Positions 34,147-45,604 of a DNA stretch of 64,000 bases are shown one piece after another. How positions within the stretch are numbered: position 1 is the first letter of the stretch; each line of letters starts with the position of its first letter. Source of the stretch: Rhyzopertha dominica (Eukaryota; Arthropoda; Insecta; Coleoptera; Bostrichidae). Under the pieces are notes generated by a model. The model ran no database searches, was not told where the DNA came from, and saw nothing but the letters and a program-made list of their open reading frames with translations. The translations under genes and the position numbers were made by a program. Where the stretch lies: assembly GCA_025024175.1 (NCBI GenBank), contig QCXZ01000137.1, positions 10,230,001 to 10,294,000 of the forward strand, in the 5' to 3' direction.

Positions 34147-35920
34147 TGCAGTGAGTACGAGTACAATAATTTTAAAATACCTGCTAGCTATAATGATCTC
34201 CTATACGAAAATTGTACAGATACAGGATTATATAACACATAATATTATGTAGTTCGAAAATCAAACCTAAATAGTAACAACACATAAATAATTTAGCCAA
34301 TATTATGATAAATTTTGAAAGCTGTCAATAAAGATGCATGACCAACTACACATTGATTATTAAAGTTATCGTATTCATGTGTTTCGCAGTGTTAATGGAC
34401 TTTGAACAAATCAGTTAAACTGATCGCATGCATTCTTTGTAAGTACATGTATTCTTTAAATATGTGTTGACACTTCAGTATTGATTGTACATACAAAGTA
34501 CTGAATATAACTGGTATGTAGTGTCTCTAAAGCTTGCAATACAGAAATTTATGGGGAATAAGGTTGAATCGTTCAAGAAAAAACGCCTTTTCTTATATCC
34601 TGTACAGAATATTTAATTAATTACAAGAAAGTTTCAACATTACATCCATCTACTTGAAATTGCCTATTGCATTTACTAAAAGCAATGAAATTGAAAGCAT
34701 CAGATTACTTTCCCAAAGGTGGATTTTCTTGCTATAATATATTCATACATCTGTTTATACAGGGTGTTAATTAGTGCTAAGCAATATTAAAACTGTTCGA
34801 GCGCGTATATCTATCTCAGTTTATGTTCAAAACTAGCCGGCTGTGAAGTATTTTTTTTTTCATAAAATCGTTACCTACTTTTAAACTACCCTTAATATAT
34901 AGGATATATACAAAATTATTGAATATAATGTCTGTTATTTTTGTTCCATAGACATGTAAAAAATATATTTTTGAAGCCGAAGTTTCAATGACGTATTATA
35001 TGCGTTATTGCCTACGGATTGTCGAATACTTCATTGTAATCTACGAAGTAACTTTCTTCATTTATGATATCCTTTGTTCGTTTCTTGCGACATTAGATAT
35101 ATATAAATAAATATAACAGTATGTTAAGATTTTATTTTCCTAAATGCGTTNACAAGATCTACTGAATAAAACCATTAATTTACCTTTACGATGACGTTTG
35201 CCAAAACGGTGACTGGTAACTTTTTTGTTTAAAATGTCGCCCTTTATATCTTTCTGCACCGTTTGACAATTATTCTTAGACTTTTACTTTGTTTTTGTTG
35301 ACTGATATAGCAGTTTTGGCAAATATTACTTTCGTCACGATTTGTGCAAATGATTAGATTTTGCACACCGTTAAATGACGAAATTAATGGTAAAATTAAA
35401 GTTGTAAAAGGTAAAAAAAATATTAATTGAGTACTACACGCGAGTTCACATTTGCCAACACCCACTGGCTGCTGTCAGGCATACGTTCTTGAAGTTCTGT
35501 TGAATTATTTTCAATATATTCTCACTCTCTTGTGTAATAAGATATTATAACTAATAATTTACTAATACTTTCAAATATTTATCACACTCCATACTTTAGT
35601 GTAGAATAACTACAATAAGAAATACGTAGTTATTTATAAAAATAATTTCAACTAACCTTAAGGTGTCGTAAAACAAGTTCATTTTCAAATTTGGCTAGTT
35701 ATTCGAATCCAGAAAGGTAAGACGATTTCAATCTACGGGGTGTGCACAAAATAGTAGGTACGGCCGCTAGAAAAATGTACACTATCCAAAAGGATTATTA
35801 TTCCCATCAGACAAAATACTTGCAAAACTACTAATCTACTCGGGTCAGTTTGAAAGTTTTGACAAACAAACAGCCAGTAAAAATGCCGTAACCAACTACA
35901 GCTTATCCATGTAGTTGAAG
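34147..35920. other. AT-rich stretch; one orphan TIR-like end
   Basis: TATACAGGGTGTTAATTAGT at 34759-34778 looks like the end of an insect TA-target transposon, but no inverted partner was found, so it may be a truncated copy. Otherwise nothing recognised. Confidence 0.4.
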
Positions 35921-35925
35921 CCTAA

Positions 35926-36092
35926 CGCAGACAGCATGGCATGGAATAGGTTTTTCCTTTACACCGAAGGTTTGGTACGATGTTAGTAGAAAAATAGACG
36001 GCAATGCCATCTGTCAACAATGAACTGGCGCAATAAGAAAGCCACCTAGCTGCCTTAATGGGTACTACTTCCTAGAGGATGTGACCTGTGGC
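35926..36092. repeat. Dispersed repeat, copy A
   Basis: Aligns in the same orientation with 46771-46935 along its full length, with scattered substitutions and small indels. Shared words include GCAGACAGCA, GGCAATGCCATCTGTCA, AAGCCACCTA and GTGACCTGT. No terminal repeats, poly-A or coding motif; family unknown. Confidence 0.75.
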
Positions 36093-36214
36093 ATGCAACT
36101 GCATACATCAACCTAACAGCAGGCTCCCACGGCATTTTTTTGCTGACGGGCAAGGACCAACATAAGTATATAAAAATTTAAAAGTGCAATTAATAATCTA
36201 CTAAAGAGAAAGTA

Positions 36215-36515
36215 CATTTAGTAAGTGAAGTACTTGTTCTAGCGGCAAGTATTACATAGGTCAAACTAGAAGAAAAGTAGGCATGGGTTTGAAAGAACAC
36301 ATATAAATAATTCTTCCATAGCCGGTGAACACTCATATTTGACTAAACGCATGATTGACTTTGATATAACAAGAGCTTTACATGTAGAAAAATATTATTA
36401 TCATAGACGTCTAATGAAAGAAACTGTAGAAATTTTTAGGAATACAAATAATTTTAATAGAGATTGTGGTAATTATGAGTTGGGTGATATCTGTATCTAC
36501 ATATTGTAGTTATAT
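36215..36515 (+). pseudogene. Penelope-like element GIY-YIG endonuclease relic
   Basis: The plus strand gives SGKYYIGQTRRKVGMGLKEH (about 36240-36300): the 'YYIGQT' of a GIY-YIG nuclease with the catalytic-site arginine region 'GxRLKEH' partly changed. A frame shift is followed by IAGEHSYLTKRMIDFDITRA, LHVEKYYYHRRLMKETVEIF and RNTNNFNRDCGNYELGD, which match the C-terminal end of Penelope-like ORFs (EHxxxTxHxIDFxxxxVLxxExxYxxRxxxEAIEIxxxxxNFNRDxG). The frame ends at TAG around 36508. No RT precedes it here; the RT relic at 38.9 kb is a separate, downstream fragment. Confidence 0.85.
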
Positions 36516-37015
36516 TTTATCAAGTAGTTCGTGTATGTTCAGTAGGTCCTTTCTAGGCGGTAGGTTTAAATATAATCAGGTTGGCACGTTATTTCAATGA
36601 CACCTCGCTTCCTTGGCGATTTGTTTATTTGGTTTGAATTTTTTTTAACTCGTTTTAGACGTTATTTTGATATTCTCGCCTTTGACAAAGATTACAGGCG
36701 TAATCGAAAAGTCATATTAATAATTTTTTGTCGGTGTTTTATAGTAAGAGCGATCCTTCCGACAGCATATTATCTTGCATTATTTACGTTACATAAATAT
36801 TTATATAGTCCATTTAAGCATGCAAACCTATGCTAACCGCATTTAGGTACTTCTAGACATATTTTCTGTAGTTTGTTCGTTTGACATAGGAGCTATCGGC
36901 GTTATTGCATTTTTTTTTATATTTGTAGTGTTTGTTTGATACAAATTGCTATTTGCTTTTATATGTATTTCTCGAAACCGACATTCCATACCTTTGGGGT
37001 CCTACAGTAAACTAT
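36516..37015. other. AT-rich non-coding sequence
   Basis: The part just after 36515 may be the 3' region of the PLE copy. A 79-codon frame (36597-36836) has no domain. Nothing else. Confidence 0.4.
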
Positions 37016-37019
37016 TTTC

Positions 37020-37700
37020 TTACAAAGCATGATGGAACAAATGTTTTTCCAGCTGCAGCTTCAATTCAGTATACGGGCTTGTTTGTTCACATCGCTGCAG
37101 AAACAACACAGCGGAAAACAAAACACTCCACAAATAAGCTAACCAGCTCACACGGCGAAGGAAAGAACGCAAAATACAAAACACAGAGCACTCCAGTAGC
37201 TCACATCATACGAGCGCTTTTCACTGTTTTTCCCAGCAGGAACGTCGTACGTACAGTTTTCCGATAGGACTTCGTATACCATTACACATCTTTGATGCTG
37301 CAGTGGATCAAATGAATCGGTCCACGTTTCAAAGCGGCGCTCACGTCGAGTACTCCGCTTGTGCGGCCGTAATGCAAGAAGATGTGCCTTCCGAGGGTGA
37401 GTTTATGCAGCTGTAACCCGGCACTAAACATGGAATTACAGCAGAAATGGAAAATGTTGGTCGTGATATACAGTACGTGCAGCGACAATTACGTATAAAG
37501 CGCACTCAGGAGCAAGACTGAAGGGTATTTACGCCGCCGGCATGCTTATTTAATAACGCGCATTCTTCTGCCCAAGTGTCATATTTCAGGAGTTTTCCCG
37601 GTTTCAGGAATGCATTTATTACCTTTGTGTGACTTTATGGCTTGTGTAAATCTCGATTTAAATTCATAATGCCGCTCGTTCATTTTAAAGGCCAGAAGTT
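37020..37700. promoter_or_regulatory. GC-elevated island 12
   Basis: Complex CpG-containing block; domain-less open frames on both strands (36932-37267 plus, 37282-37488 minus). Candidate conserved non-coding DNA. Confidence 0.33.
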
Positions 37701-38785
37701 TTGAGTGAATTTATACACAATTTTTTCCCAGTGTGAAACTTTCAGACAGGTGTGCAACAAGTGTCAACCAAGGCGGCCCACAAGTCCTAAGGGTTGAACA
37801 ATTATAAAGTAACCCAAACTATATGTACCTACAGGATTCGACAGAAAAAGATAGATTGTGGTCATTGCCTTGTTCAACGCAATTACATTTGCTTCCAGCG
37901 AAATAGCGCCAATCTATAGATCTCAAGCTTCTGTTTTTCTAAAAGCAATGACACGTTTTACCCTTAATGATTACCAAACCTTTATATTTGTGGCTATTTT
38001 CAGAAAAATTTCAAATCTATTTGATCATCAATACACCAAACCAATTATTATTCCGAACCTTAGCGAATGTATTTTTAATATTCAACTCTTAAGTAATCAC
38101 AAATTTCACCATAAACTAAATATACTTCGTCAAAAACTTGTTTATTATCTTAGCTAAGTCTGCGGCTTCGTGTATGTATGTCTAACTTCTTAAAAAATCG
38201 GCAAAAGAGAAAGGAATTAACCAACACTGGATTTAGAAGGATATCAACCTTTTCAATAGTTTATCATTTGTTCAGCATACGTCCATTGACCTCTAGAATT
38301 TGCAAAGTTACCACTCTACCAGGAAATGACGTTCTATAGGAGCTTTACAGAACAATTTTGTGAAGATTATTGGTGTGCTGCACAAGGCTAAAAATGAGGT
38401 ATTTCTCCTACGCTTAAGGATGAAGGCGTGAATACCAATTTTTTTCCTTTCTCGATACCAAAACAGGAGGTATATGGCTTGATTTTTGAATTAAAATTAA
38501 AATTAGTAACACGCACCATCAATATCACCAAAATAACCTTAAAAAAGGTCACTGATGACATACATTTTACTGCAGGTCAGATATCTGTAACTGTACACAA
38601 CAATGTTCTCAACTATTTCCTAAAACTTGAGTGTTAAGGAAATTAAGATTTTTTTTCTAACATTAAGTCTAATCGTATAAACAATTGATTTACACGTCAT
38701 GTTCAATATTTTTTAAATTTGTTGCACCAGCAATGTCAGTAGTGACAATCTTGAATTGTGGTTAAAAGATGTCAGTTAAATTACA
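37701..38785. other. AT-rich stretch with unrecognised open frames
   Basis: A 99-codon plus frame (37858-38157) and a 69-codon one (38428-38637) show no motif I can name. Nothing else seen. Confidence 0.4.
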
Positions 38786-38792
38786 TTTTTGA

Positions 38793-38862
38793 TTTCGAAC
38801 CCGGGACCTTTTGAGTACTATTCAAACGTGCTATGACTGCAACACCAAAGTCCAGGTTAAAG
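38793..38862 (-). repeat. tRNA-like relic or SINE head
   Basis: The minus strand reads TGGTGTTGCAGTCATAGCACG (A-box-like), an anticodon-arm-like GTTTGAATAGTACTC, and then GGTCCCGGGTTCGAAATC (a good B box). Spacing is that of a tRNA, but the T-stem does not pair on its 3' side and no acceptor stem forms. It is more likely a decayed tRNA or tRNA-derived SINE promoter than a working tRNA gene. Confidence 0.5.
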
Positions 38863-38929
38863 TGACATATATACGTAAAAGTTTTAATAAGTGATGCTAC
38901 AAAAGCGCTAGTTGGCGTTTTAGGTATAA

Positions 38930-39400
38930 GGGTAATTCATACAAACTAGTTCTTGGTTGTGCTATGAGGTTTCCTATCTCACCAATAATAAGAATGGTTG
39001 ACATTGCTATGTTCCTGTTGAGAGTAGATATTTTAAGTTTCATTCGTTCGGATGTTCTGTTCTATCACAGATACGGTGACATTGTAATGTTAGTGCACAA
39101 AGATAAAGTTACTGAAAAATTAGACAATTGCAGTTCCTATCGCCATACACTGAAATAATATGGAAATATGAAACAAAGTGGTATCGCAAGAGGCAAGGGT
39201 ACTTGGTTACGTAAAGATTTAAATTTTGAACCATACCAAACAACAAATATAAATACAGTGTACTGTATGGCTTGGTTTACTGTGATATTTTAATATTAGA
39301 TGATATGGTTGCTAATGAAAAGCTTGAGCTAATTGGGACACTTTAACGAGAAATGTCTATACTGATAAATTATTGAATCTGTGAATCAATATCCGTGTCA
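38930..39400 (+). pseudogene. Penelope-like element reverse transcriptase relic
   Basis: The plus-strand frame from about 38938 reads NSYKLVLGCAMRFPISPII, the PLE 'GxAMGSPLSPxxA' block. It continues with DVLFYHRYGDIVMLVHKDKV (about 39050-39110), where the catalytic YVDD has become YGDI, and TEKLDNCSSYRHTLK. After frame changes come WYRKRQGYL (about 39180), NTVYCMAWFTVIF (about 39255-39290, the 'INxVYxLVxRAI' block) and VANEKLELIGTL (about 39310-39345). This motif order is diagnostic for Penelope-like RTs. Catalytic residues and the frame are both lost. Confidence 0.85.
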
Positions 39401-40175
39401 AAATTTTGAACGCTTTACATGTTATCTTCAATATACAAAGCTGTCACCTAGGTCTGAAATACTTTGAACTTTGAACCAGCTTGGTCCTCTTTGGACAACA
39501 CAAACAGACTGTTTTCAAAACTGAAAGGACCGGAACGATATTTTATTTTAACAAAGTGAGGTAGTTTATTTAATCGCTTACAAGCGTAGTTCTCCAAGCA
39601 GTCAGGACATAACTGAACTGGTCAGTACTTGAGGAAGCGCGTTTAGCAGTACGAGTATCATAGCGAATATATGACCATTTTGGCTTATGCAACCATTCCT
39701 TGTTCACCGGTTCGATTCTAATAACATAGTAATTACGTGTAAAGATAGTGATACAGTTACTTTGATGATTTAATGTACCTTCTAGGAATGCCACACCAGC
39801 CAACCACAAAGTATATTCGTATAGTTTCGCCACCCGTTAAATGAAAAACAATAAGAATCGATAATGCCTTAAAAAAATTCTTCCATAAGGCTGCAAGCTC
39901 ATCATTTTTTGGCTTGGTAAGAACAAACATATACAAACCACAGTTTATTCAAGTTTAAAATTTATTACTCGGTGTTTTTATTACTATGTTGGCCAGCATT
40001 ATTTATAGCTGAGCTCTTATTTACGTTTCCGTTATTGCAAATATTTTGTATGTTGTATATTGAGTATGTGGCAGGTCCTAAAATTTTTTAGAACGACTGT
40101 AACCGATTGATTACACGCTTATATTAATTACAAAGAAATAGCAATCTTGCAAAATATATTGCAGATATCTGATGC
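39401..40175. other. AT-rich stretch; unrecognised 87-codon minus frame
   Basis: The minus frame at 39570-39833 (WLAGVAFLEGTLNHQ... KEWLHKPKW...) looks mildly protein-like but matches no family I know. It may be part of an element. Nothing else. Confidence 0.35.
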
Positions 40176-40179
40176 ACGC

Positions 40180-40570
40180 TATCAAACTTGTATCGCGCCC
40201 TTTTAACCTGTCCAATCTGAATGCAGCAACTGATTGTAAGTTCCAATAAGGCAGGCTGCAAGATAAGCCAGGGCTTTTCGCGTCTACTTCTGGCAATGAC
40301 AAGCCATAACCGTTCATCCCCGCAAGCTCATCGAGCGCAACGAATTCATATCGGCAGAATGTTCATATCTAAATTTCTGCCAGAAGCCGGGATGAGCAGT
40401 CGCTTTTTGCTCGATTCGCGTATCGCGGGATGATATAAATTCGGCGCTATATTGCTCCCATGCTCCAGAGGCAGACACGTGGCGATGCGACACGTGATTG
40501 CCGGAAATATAAGCTTTGACGCAGGCAGCGGTATAGCACTGCGACGGCTTCCTTCCAAGGGCGTGACTCT
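40180..40570. promoter_or_regulatory. GC-elevated island 13 with paired E-boxes
   Basis: Complex CpG-rich block. GACACGTG occurs twice (40474-40481 and 40489-40496), so two CACGTG E-boxes lie on the same face at 15-bp spacing. Overlapping open frames on both strands have no domain. Confidence 0.42.
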
Positions 40571-40985
40571 TTAAAAATTTTTAGGAGCATACTTTTTCAG
40601 GTGGGCAGGTAAACTATTCTAGATCTTGATAATATTATATATGAACGACTTTTCAAATAGGGCAGTGCGATGATTTGGAATTGATAAAAATTCTCTGCGT
40701 CGGATGTAACTATTGTGAGCATCTATCCTGTACTTAATTTTATCATATAAATATGGTTTTAGGGTAAATAATTAACCAAAACAAGCATGCCGAATGATGA
40801 AAAATGCGCGCGTGCTTGCATCTTTAACCTGGACATGGTCTTCAGGGAATGGGATACATGCATGCTCCTCCTAACTCCAAAAATTGTTCTTAAGCATATG
40901 TTCTGCAACATTTGAATTCTTGTATTATCAACAACTCTTAGGAACGGTCTTTAGAGAGCATCTCATAGTTAAGATTGGATAAAAC
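40571..40985. other. AT-rich non-coding sequence
   Basis: Nothing recognised; may hold decayed 3' sequence of the adjacent minus-strand LINE. Confidence 0.4.
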
Positions 40986-40989
40986 AAGC

Positions 40990-42600
40990 ATTTCGCACAA
41001 TACAACTTTAAGCCAATAATTTAAAGATTTCCTCATTTAGATTCCAGAATCCATAATAATATCAAAGTTTCTAGCGCTTTCAACAAACCATTCAAAGTTC
41101 TAAGCATTTTCTTAAGGATATTGTTTCTAATAACTTACATTTTATGTTAACCAAAAAGTAGTAGCTTAGATTTCTTCGGTTTAATAACCTTGCAACTGAC
41201 CTAACCTTCCTTAAGTCAGAATCAGAATCAACTGGCAAGCAGGCTAACTGTGGATTCAGCAAATCCAACGTGATGTAACACTGCCAGCAATAGTTCATGA
41301 TTTAAACACGTCATGCTTTAGAACAGTCCAATAGGACCAATACGGTAAATTTGTTGACATCAACCGTTGTAACATCATCGACCACCCTCAAAAGAGGGCT
41401 GTACAACTGTACCCCTCCCGAAAACGCGATTAATATTTTGGTAAAATATTGTATTTGTTTACGTATGTAAATATTTGCATTATAACAACTTTTACAAAAA
41501 TTTTAGATACAACACGTTGATAGGTCTTAAATCGTTAAATTTTTTAGGATCTATATTTTTATGAACGGACTTTTTTCATAGTTCTGGTACAACAGTATGA
41601 ACTATAGCGATATTTATTTTATATGTTATCATGGGGAGCGCAACCGACAAACCGTAATTGAAAACATTAATTGTGCTACCATTATGGCCCTCTGCATTTG
41701 ATTTGAAGGAATTTATGATATTTACATTTAAGGAATCATCCATCAACGTAAATTCCATATTAATATTTATTTTGGTGGTTCGTAGATATGTAATGAAAGG
41801 TTCGTAATCAGGCGTAAAATTCATATTGGCAACATTTAAGAAAAAATATTTAAGTCATCTGGATTACCTAACTCTGTCGGCATTGTGCAAACTCCTGCCG
41901 TACCTTCGCTGAATCCATTCGCAATTCTTTAAAAATCCTTTGCCTGCCCGCCAGCTCCAAACGCCAACCTATACAGGCCCTGTTCTCTCAGACTATGGTA
42001 GAATTGACTAAGTTTCTTAGGGATTTGTAATACTGCCAATGAGAAATTTTATTGGTCTTTTTAATGCTTTATTTCGCAACTTCATTAACCAAGGAGAAGA
42101 AGGCCTAGTCCGTGATGTCATCATTAGGGCCGCCACTAACGAATTGTTGAAGAAAGCTACTTTATTATTAATGTTTTCCATTTTATAAAACGCATTCACT
42201 CAATGTATGATAAACTGTCGAAGAATTTAGCCTAAGTAAAATATTTAAAATTACGGTATCCAATAAAACGAGGTGAGTGTTTATTGAAAGCGAGTGCCAG
42301 TTCACAAGATATTACAGCATGATCAGATATTGACTGATTGAAGTTCACACACACATTTTTAATGACATTTACGTCCGACACTATGATATAATCAATAATG
42401 GTTGAGGCACAAGCACATACACTGGTTGGTCCATTAAATATTGTCTAGATTTCTGTGGATGGCAATACCTTGACGCCCACTCGTCTGCGGGAAATTTTTA
42501 AACTGCAGTAGCCATTTCTGTCCGCTACAATTATTTAAATTGGGTTGATCTGGCTGATCTCTTAACTCATTGTGGCCCTTGTAATTAAGTTGAATGGTTA
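40990..42600 (-). pseudogene. LINE ORF2 relic: endonuclease C-half through RT
   Basis: The longest LINE fragment here. Minus-strand blocks in order: STIIDYIIVSDVNVIKNV and QSISDHAVISCELAL (about 42410-42290), the 'SDH' end of an APE-type endonuclease; NAFYKMENINNKVAFFNNSL (about 42195-42140); SLREQGLYRLAFGA (about 41990), the linker; INSFKSNAEGHNGSTINVFN then ALPMITYKINIAIVHTVVPE (about 41720-41580), the 'IKSNAxGxDGI' RT entry; FNDLRPINVLYLKFL (about 41530); NHELLLAVLHHVGF (about 41300-41260), RT palm; and NPKKSKLLLFG-like sequence (about 41170). Multiple stops and shifts. The order and extent leave little doubt. Confidence 0.9.
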
Positions 42601-43375
42601 TTAAACTATCATAAAAAACCCTAACGACAATGATTTAGAAAGGCCAAATACGCTTGGCTGCCGAAAGCTAAGCTGTCATCTTCTATAGTGAAACTTCATG
42701 CAGGATTACTAATTGCGGGAACAGAAATTTTAATTGATTGAATGTTTCGGTGCTACAAAAATTGGAATTTTGATAGCAATAAGTAAGCAGTTGTTTCATA
42801 GATATTTTTTTATTTTGTTTGGTAGAATAGTAGAACAGTTGATGATGTATTCAGGCATTTTGGTTTAGTTTGCTGAAGCACTGGTAATGTATTATAGTAA
42901 AACTGCACACTTGTTCATACTGGATTTTATCACTTAAATGAAAACATATTGCGACGCTATACCATATTACATGTGTTTAGCGTCATAATGGTTTATGATA
43001 TATTGGCAAAATGGGAAGCAGCAGGGATTTTGAATCGGTTGCAACTCAGCAGGGATTTTTGGGGGAAAATAAGGTAAGTTCACCAAAAAGTGGGGTGTCT
43101 TATTTAAATTTCGCGTGGATTTAAAATTTTGGGTATTGTTCATGGATAATCTGTCACAGAGGCTGGCGAATCGCATACCAACTCCGATTCATAAAAAATG
43201 TACTAGAGCAAAAAATTAGGTAGTGTAGTGATTGACTCATAGATAATTCTGATGACAAAACCATCTCACAAGACGGAACACTTTTTTCTCTGCCGCAATA
43301 AGTAGCTGAAAACGTCCAATGCTTGTTTGAATCTAGGTTCCCAAGCGTCCAACTGGGTAAAAGTATGTGAATTTA
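42601..43375. other. AT-rich stretch, upstream of the LINE in its orientation
   Basis: Could contain the decayed endonuclease N-terminus, but no motif was recognised. AAG|GTAAGTTC at about 43071-43079 is a donor-like site without a convincing acceptor. Confidence 0.35.
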
Positions 43376-43379
43376 AACA

Positions 43380-44060
43380 GGGCGTTCGAAATCCTTTCTA
43401 ACAACGCTATTTACCCTTTTTGGCGTCCCCGTTAAACTCGATATCGATACCGGAATGACAGGAATTGCCCGTGATTTGTAGAACGAAACCAGGTCGTGTG
43501 CAATTGCTATTCCAATATGCGAGCATAATGGGTACACAACGGCGGTTAACAGTAAAGTTTAATAAAGCAGATCCGAAGTTGTCATTCTGTTTGTTGGGTG
43601 AGCGCCTGAACTTCCCAGTTGAAATAGATCAAATTATGATACAGTTACGGGAATCAGGCGAAATAATGGGTAGAGCGGTGTCGAGGACACGCTTCGAGTG
43701 TTTCTATTATTCTTGGAGGTTGCGGATGCACGTCAAACAGTGCCAATCAGTGTGACAACCTAAAGGCACTAGAGATTACTAGAGCTGGCATAACGGGACG
43801 GTCTATTACCGGCGCATTATTCAGATTAATTGAATTTCGAGCAAGACCTTGCAGCTTTGTNCNCCCGCTTTTTGTGCAGTAATGTGATCTTCGCTTTGGA
43901 CGATAAAAAACGCGATCATCTCGGTGTCACTCAAGTATGCAACTCGAACGGATGGGTATATTAGTTGGCCATTCTTCGATGGTGTGGGATGATGAAGGCA
44001 ACGGTAAATGTCATCAGGGGATCGCTACAGTTGATTCACTTATACTGTTATGTGACGTAA
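43380..44060. promoter_or_regulatory. GC-elevated island 14
   Basis: Complex block, including a 96-codon plus frame (43465-43755) that has no domain, and two ambiguous bases at about 43861-43863. Candidate regulatory DNA. Confidence 0.33.
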
Positions 44061-44538
44061 TGGATACAGAACGAATTCGTCTTTTTTAACTTGTTTTTTT
44101 TATTCTAATGCGCCAGTATATAGGACTTCCGTTGGAATTTCGTACTAAATTTGACGTGCTATACCTATGCTTGCACCGATGAAGAAGCAGAAAATCCTCA
44201 AACGCATCTACAATTTATCATGAAAGCGGCAGGTTTCGGTTTCCTTGGAAAACTAAACGATAAAAACAATTGGATAATAAATTTATTAGACTGCACCAGT
44301 TCAGTCCTCAACTATTTCCTTTAATTTCTCGTTATTAACATATGTTATCGAAATATAGAGCAGATTTAAGGATGTTGTCGGATTCTGATGATCCACCGAC
44401 GAACAGAATGCGATTTCCAAACAACCGCATACAGAACGTCTAACGAGTTCCGTCAAAACTTAAGGATTTGCCTTAGATGACTCTCACCCGATTATTTGTA
44501 GTTGTGGGTCGGTTTCGCTACAAACACTGAAAATTGAA
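44061..44538. other. AT-rich non-coding sequence
   Basis: Nothing recognised. Confidence 0.45.
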
Positions 44539-44700
44539 GACCCTGCTGCAACAAGGAGGTATCTGCATTTTTTGGCCAAAATGAGTTACCTACAGTAATA
44601 TATCCAAGAAGCAATTCTTTATCGATTGGCGCAACAATGAGACTTCTACCTATAGTATGTTTAGTGTGGTGGGGAGTTTAACACATGCATCTTTCATAGG

Positions 44701-44749
44701 TTGGTGCAATATGGACGTATCTGCAACATATACATCCATATTGCACCAA
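44701..44749. repeat. Near-perfect hairpin, 20-bp arms
   Basis: Left arm 44701-44720 (TTGGTGCAATATGGACGTAT) and right arm 44730-44749 pair with one G/T-type mismatch around a 9-nt loop. It sits between the left TIR and the coding relic. Confidence 0.85.
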
Positions 44750-44784
44750 ATGAAATATGACCTGACCTGACCGAAAGTTCCATC

Positions 44785-45604
44785 AGGCGACACTTTTTAC
44801 CCTCGGCAGCTTTGGATGTATAACTTTAGCATACATTCATCAAAGCGCAACAAAGCTCATTTTTATATGTATGATGAGGTGACTAGAAGGAAAACTCCCA
44901 ATGAGACAATAAGCTTTTTGGACCACTATTTACAAAATATTTTGAGCCCAGGGATCAAAATTCTGTACTTGTTTTCAGATAATTGCGTAGCTCTAAACAA
45001 AAACAACAGTTTAGTTCAATATTCATATACATTGGTGAGAACGATCGTTTTGAAAAAATAATTCACAGATTTCCTGAACCTGCCATGCGACAGGTGCTTT
45101 GGTATAGTTGAAAAACATATCCGTGAGATAGAGAGGATCTATTTACCAACAGAGTATATTAAACATTACCAAAACAGCAGCCCAAAAAATTTTGTTGCAG
45201 TTTCGGTCACTCAGGACATGATATTTAATTTTGTTGAAGCACTTGGGAAAAAAGAAAAATTAAAAATATCCCAATACAGGGTTATTGAATATTCTTCCGA
45301 AAACAGAATTTTTATGTAAGATGTTCCTCTGCAAGCAACTTTGTTGTTTATAGTGATTTCAGCATTCAAAAGCATCCCGATGAATGTCCTATTGTAGAAA
45401 AGAATAAACTTTATGCTCCTTTGCCACTTAAAAAGGCGATGTACGAAAATGTTATGCAGCTTGCCGAAAAGTATGTTCCGGTGGCCGACGGTGCCTATTA
45501 AATCTCCCTTATTTGCGATGAGTATGATGAATAGCCGTTGCAATTTCCAACTTATAACAACCGAAAGTTGTGTGAAAAAATATGTATTCTTGAAAAAAAA
45601 ATGA
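44785..45604 (+). pseudogene. C-terminal half of a DUF7869-like protein, relic
   Basis: The frame opens with PKVPSGDTFYPRQLWMYNFS and runs on through KAHFYMYDEVTRRKTPNETI and ILYLFSDNCVALNKNNSLVQ (81-codon frame 44816-45061). Then, in shifted frames, come LPCDRCFGIVEKHIREIERI (about 45080-45145), NFVAVSVTQDMI, KEKLKISQYRVIEYSSEN, and a C-terminal block PLPLKKAMYENVMQLAEKYV (about 45415-45475) with a short tail. From memory, 'GEVFYLRQLxVYNFxxH', 'LYLFSDNCxGQNKN' and 'LPCDRDFGxIE' are the signatures of the uncharacterised DUF7869 family, here with GQ of GQNKN replaced. The conserved acidic residues (YDE, FSDN, GIVEK) would fit an RNase H-like nuclease, but that is inference. Confidence 0.75.

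Noticed and set aside
34759..34778. CAGGGTGTTAATTAGT as a transposon end
   Set aside because: Resembles insect TIRs but no inverted partner was found within several kilobases; left as an orphan end.
39700..39730. GGTTCGATTCT as a tRNA B box
   Set aside because: No A box at the right distance and no cloverleaf can be drawn.
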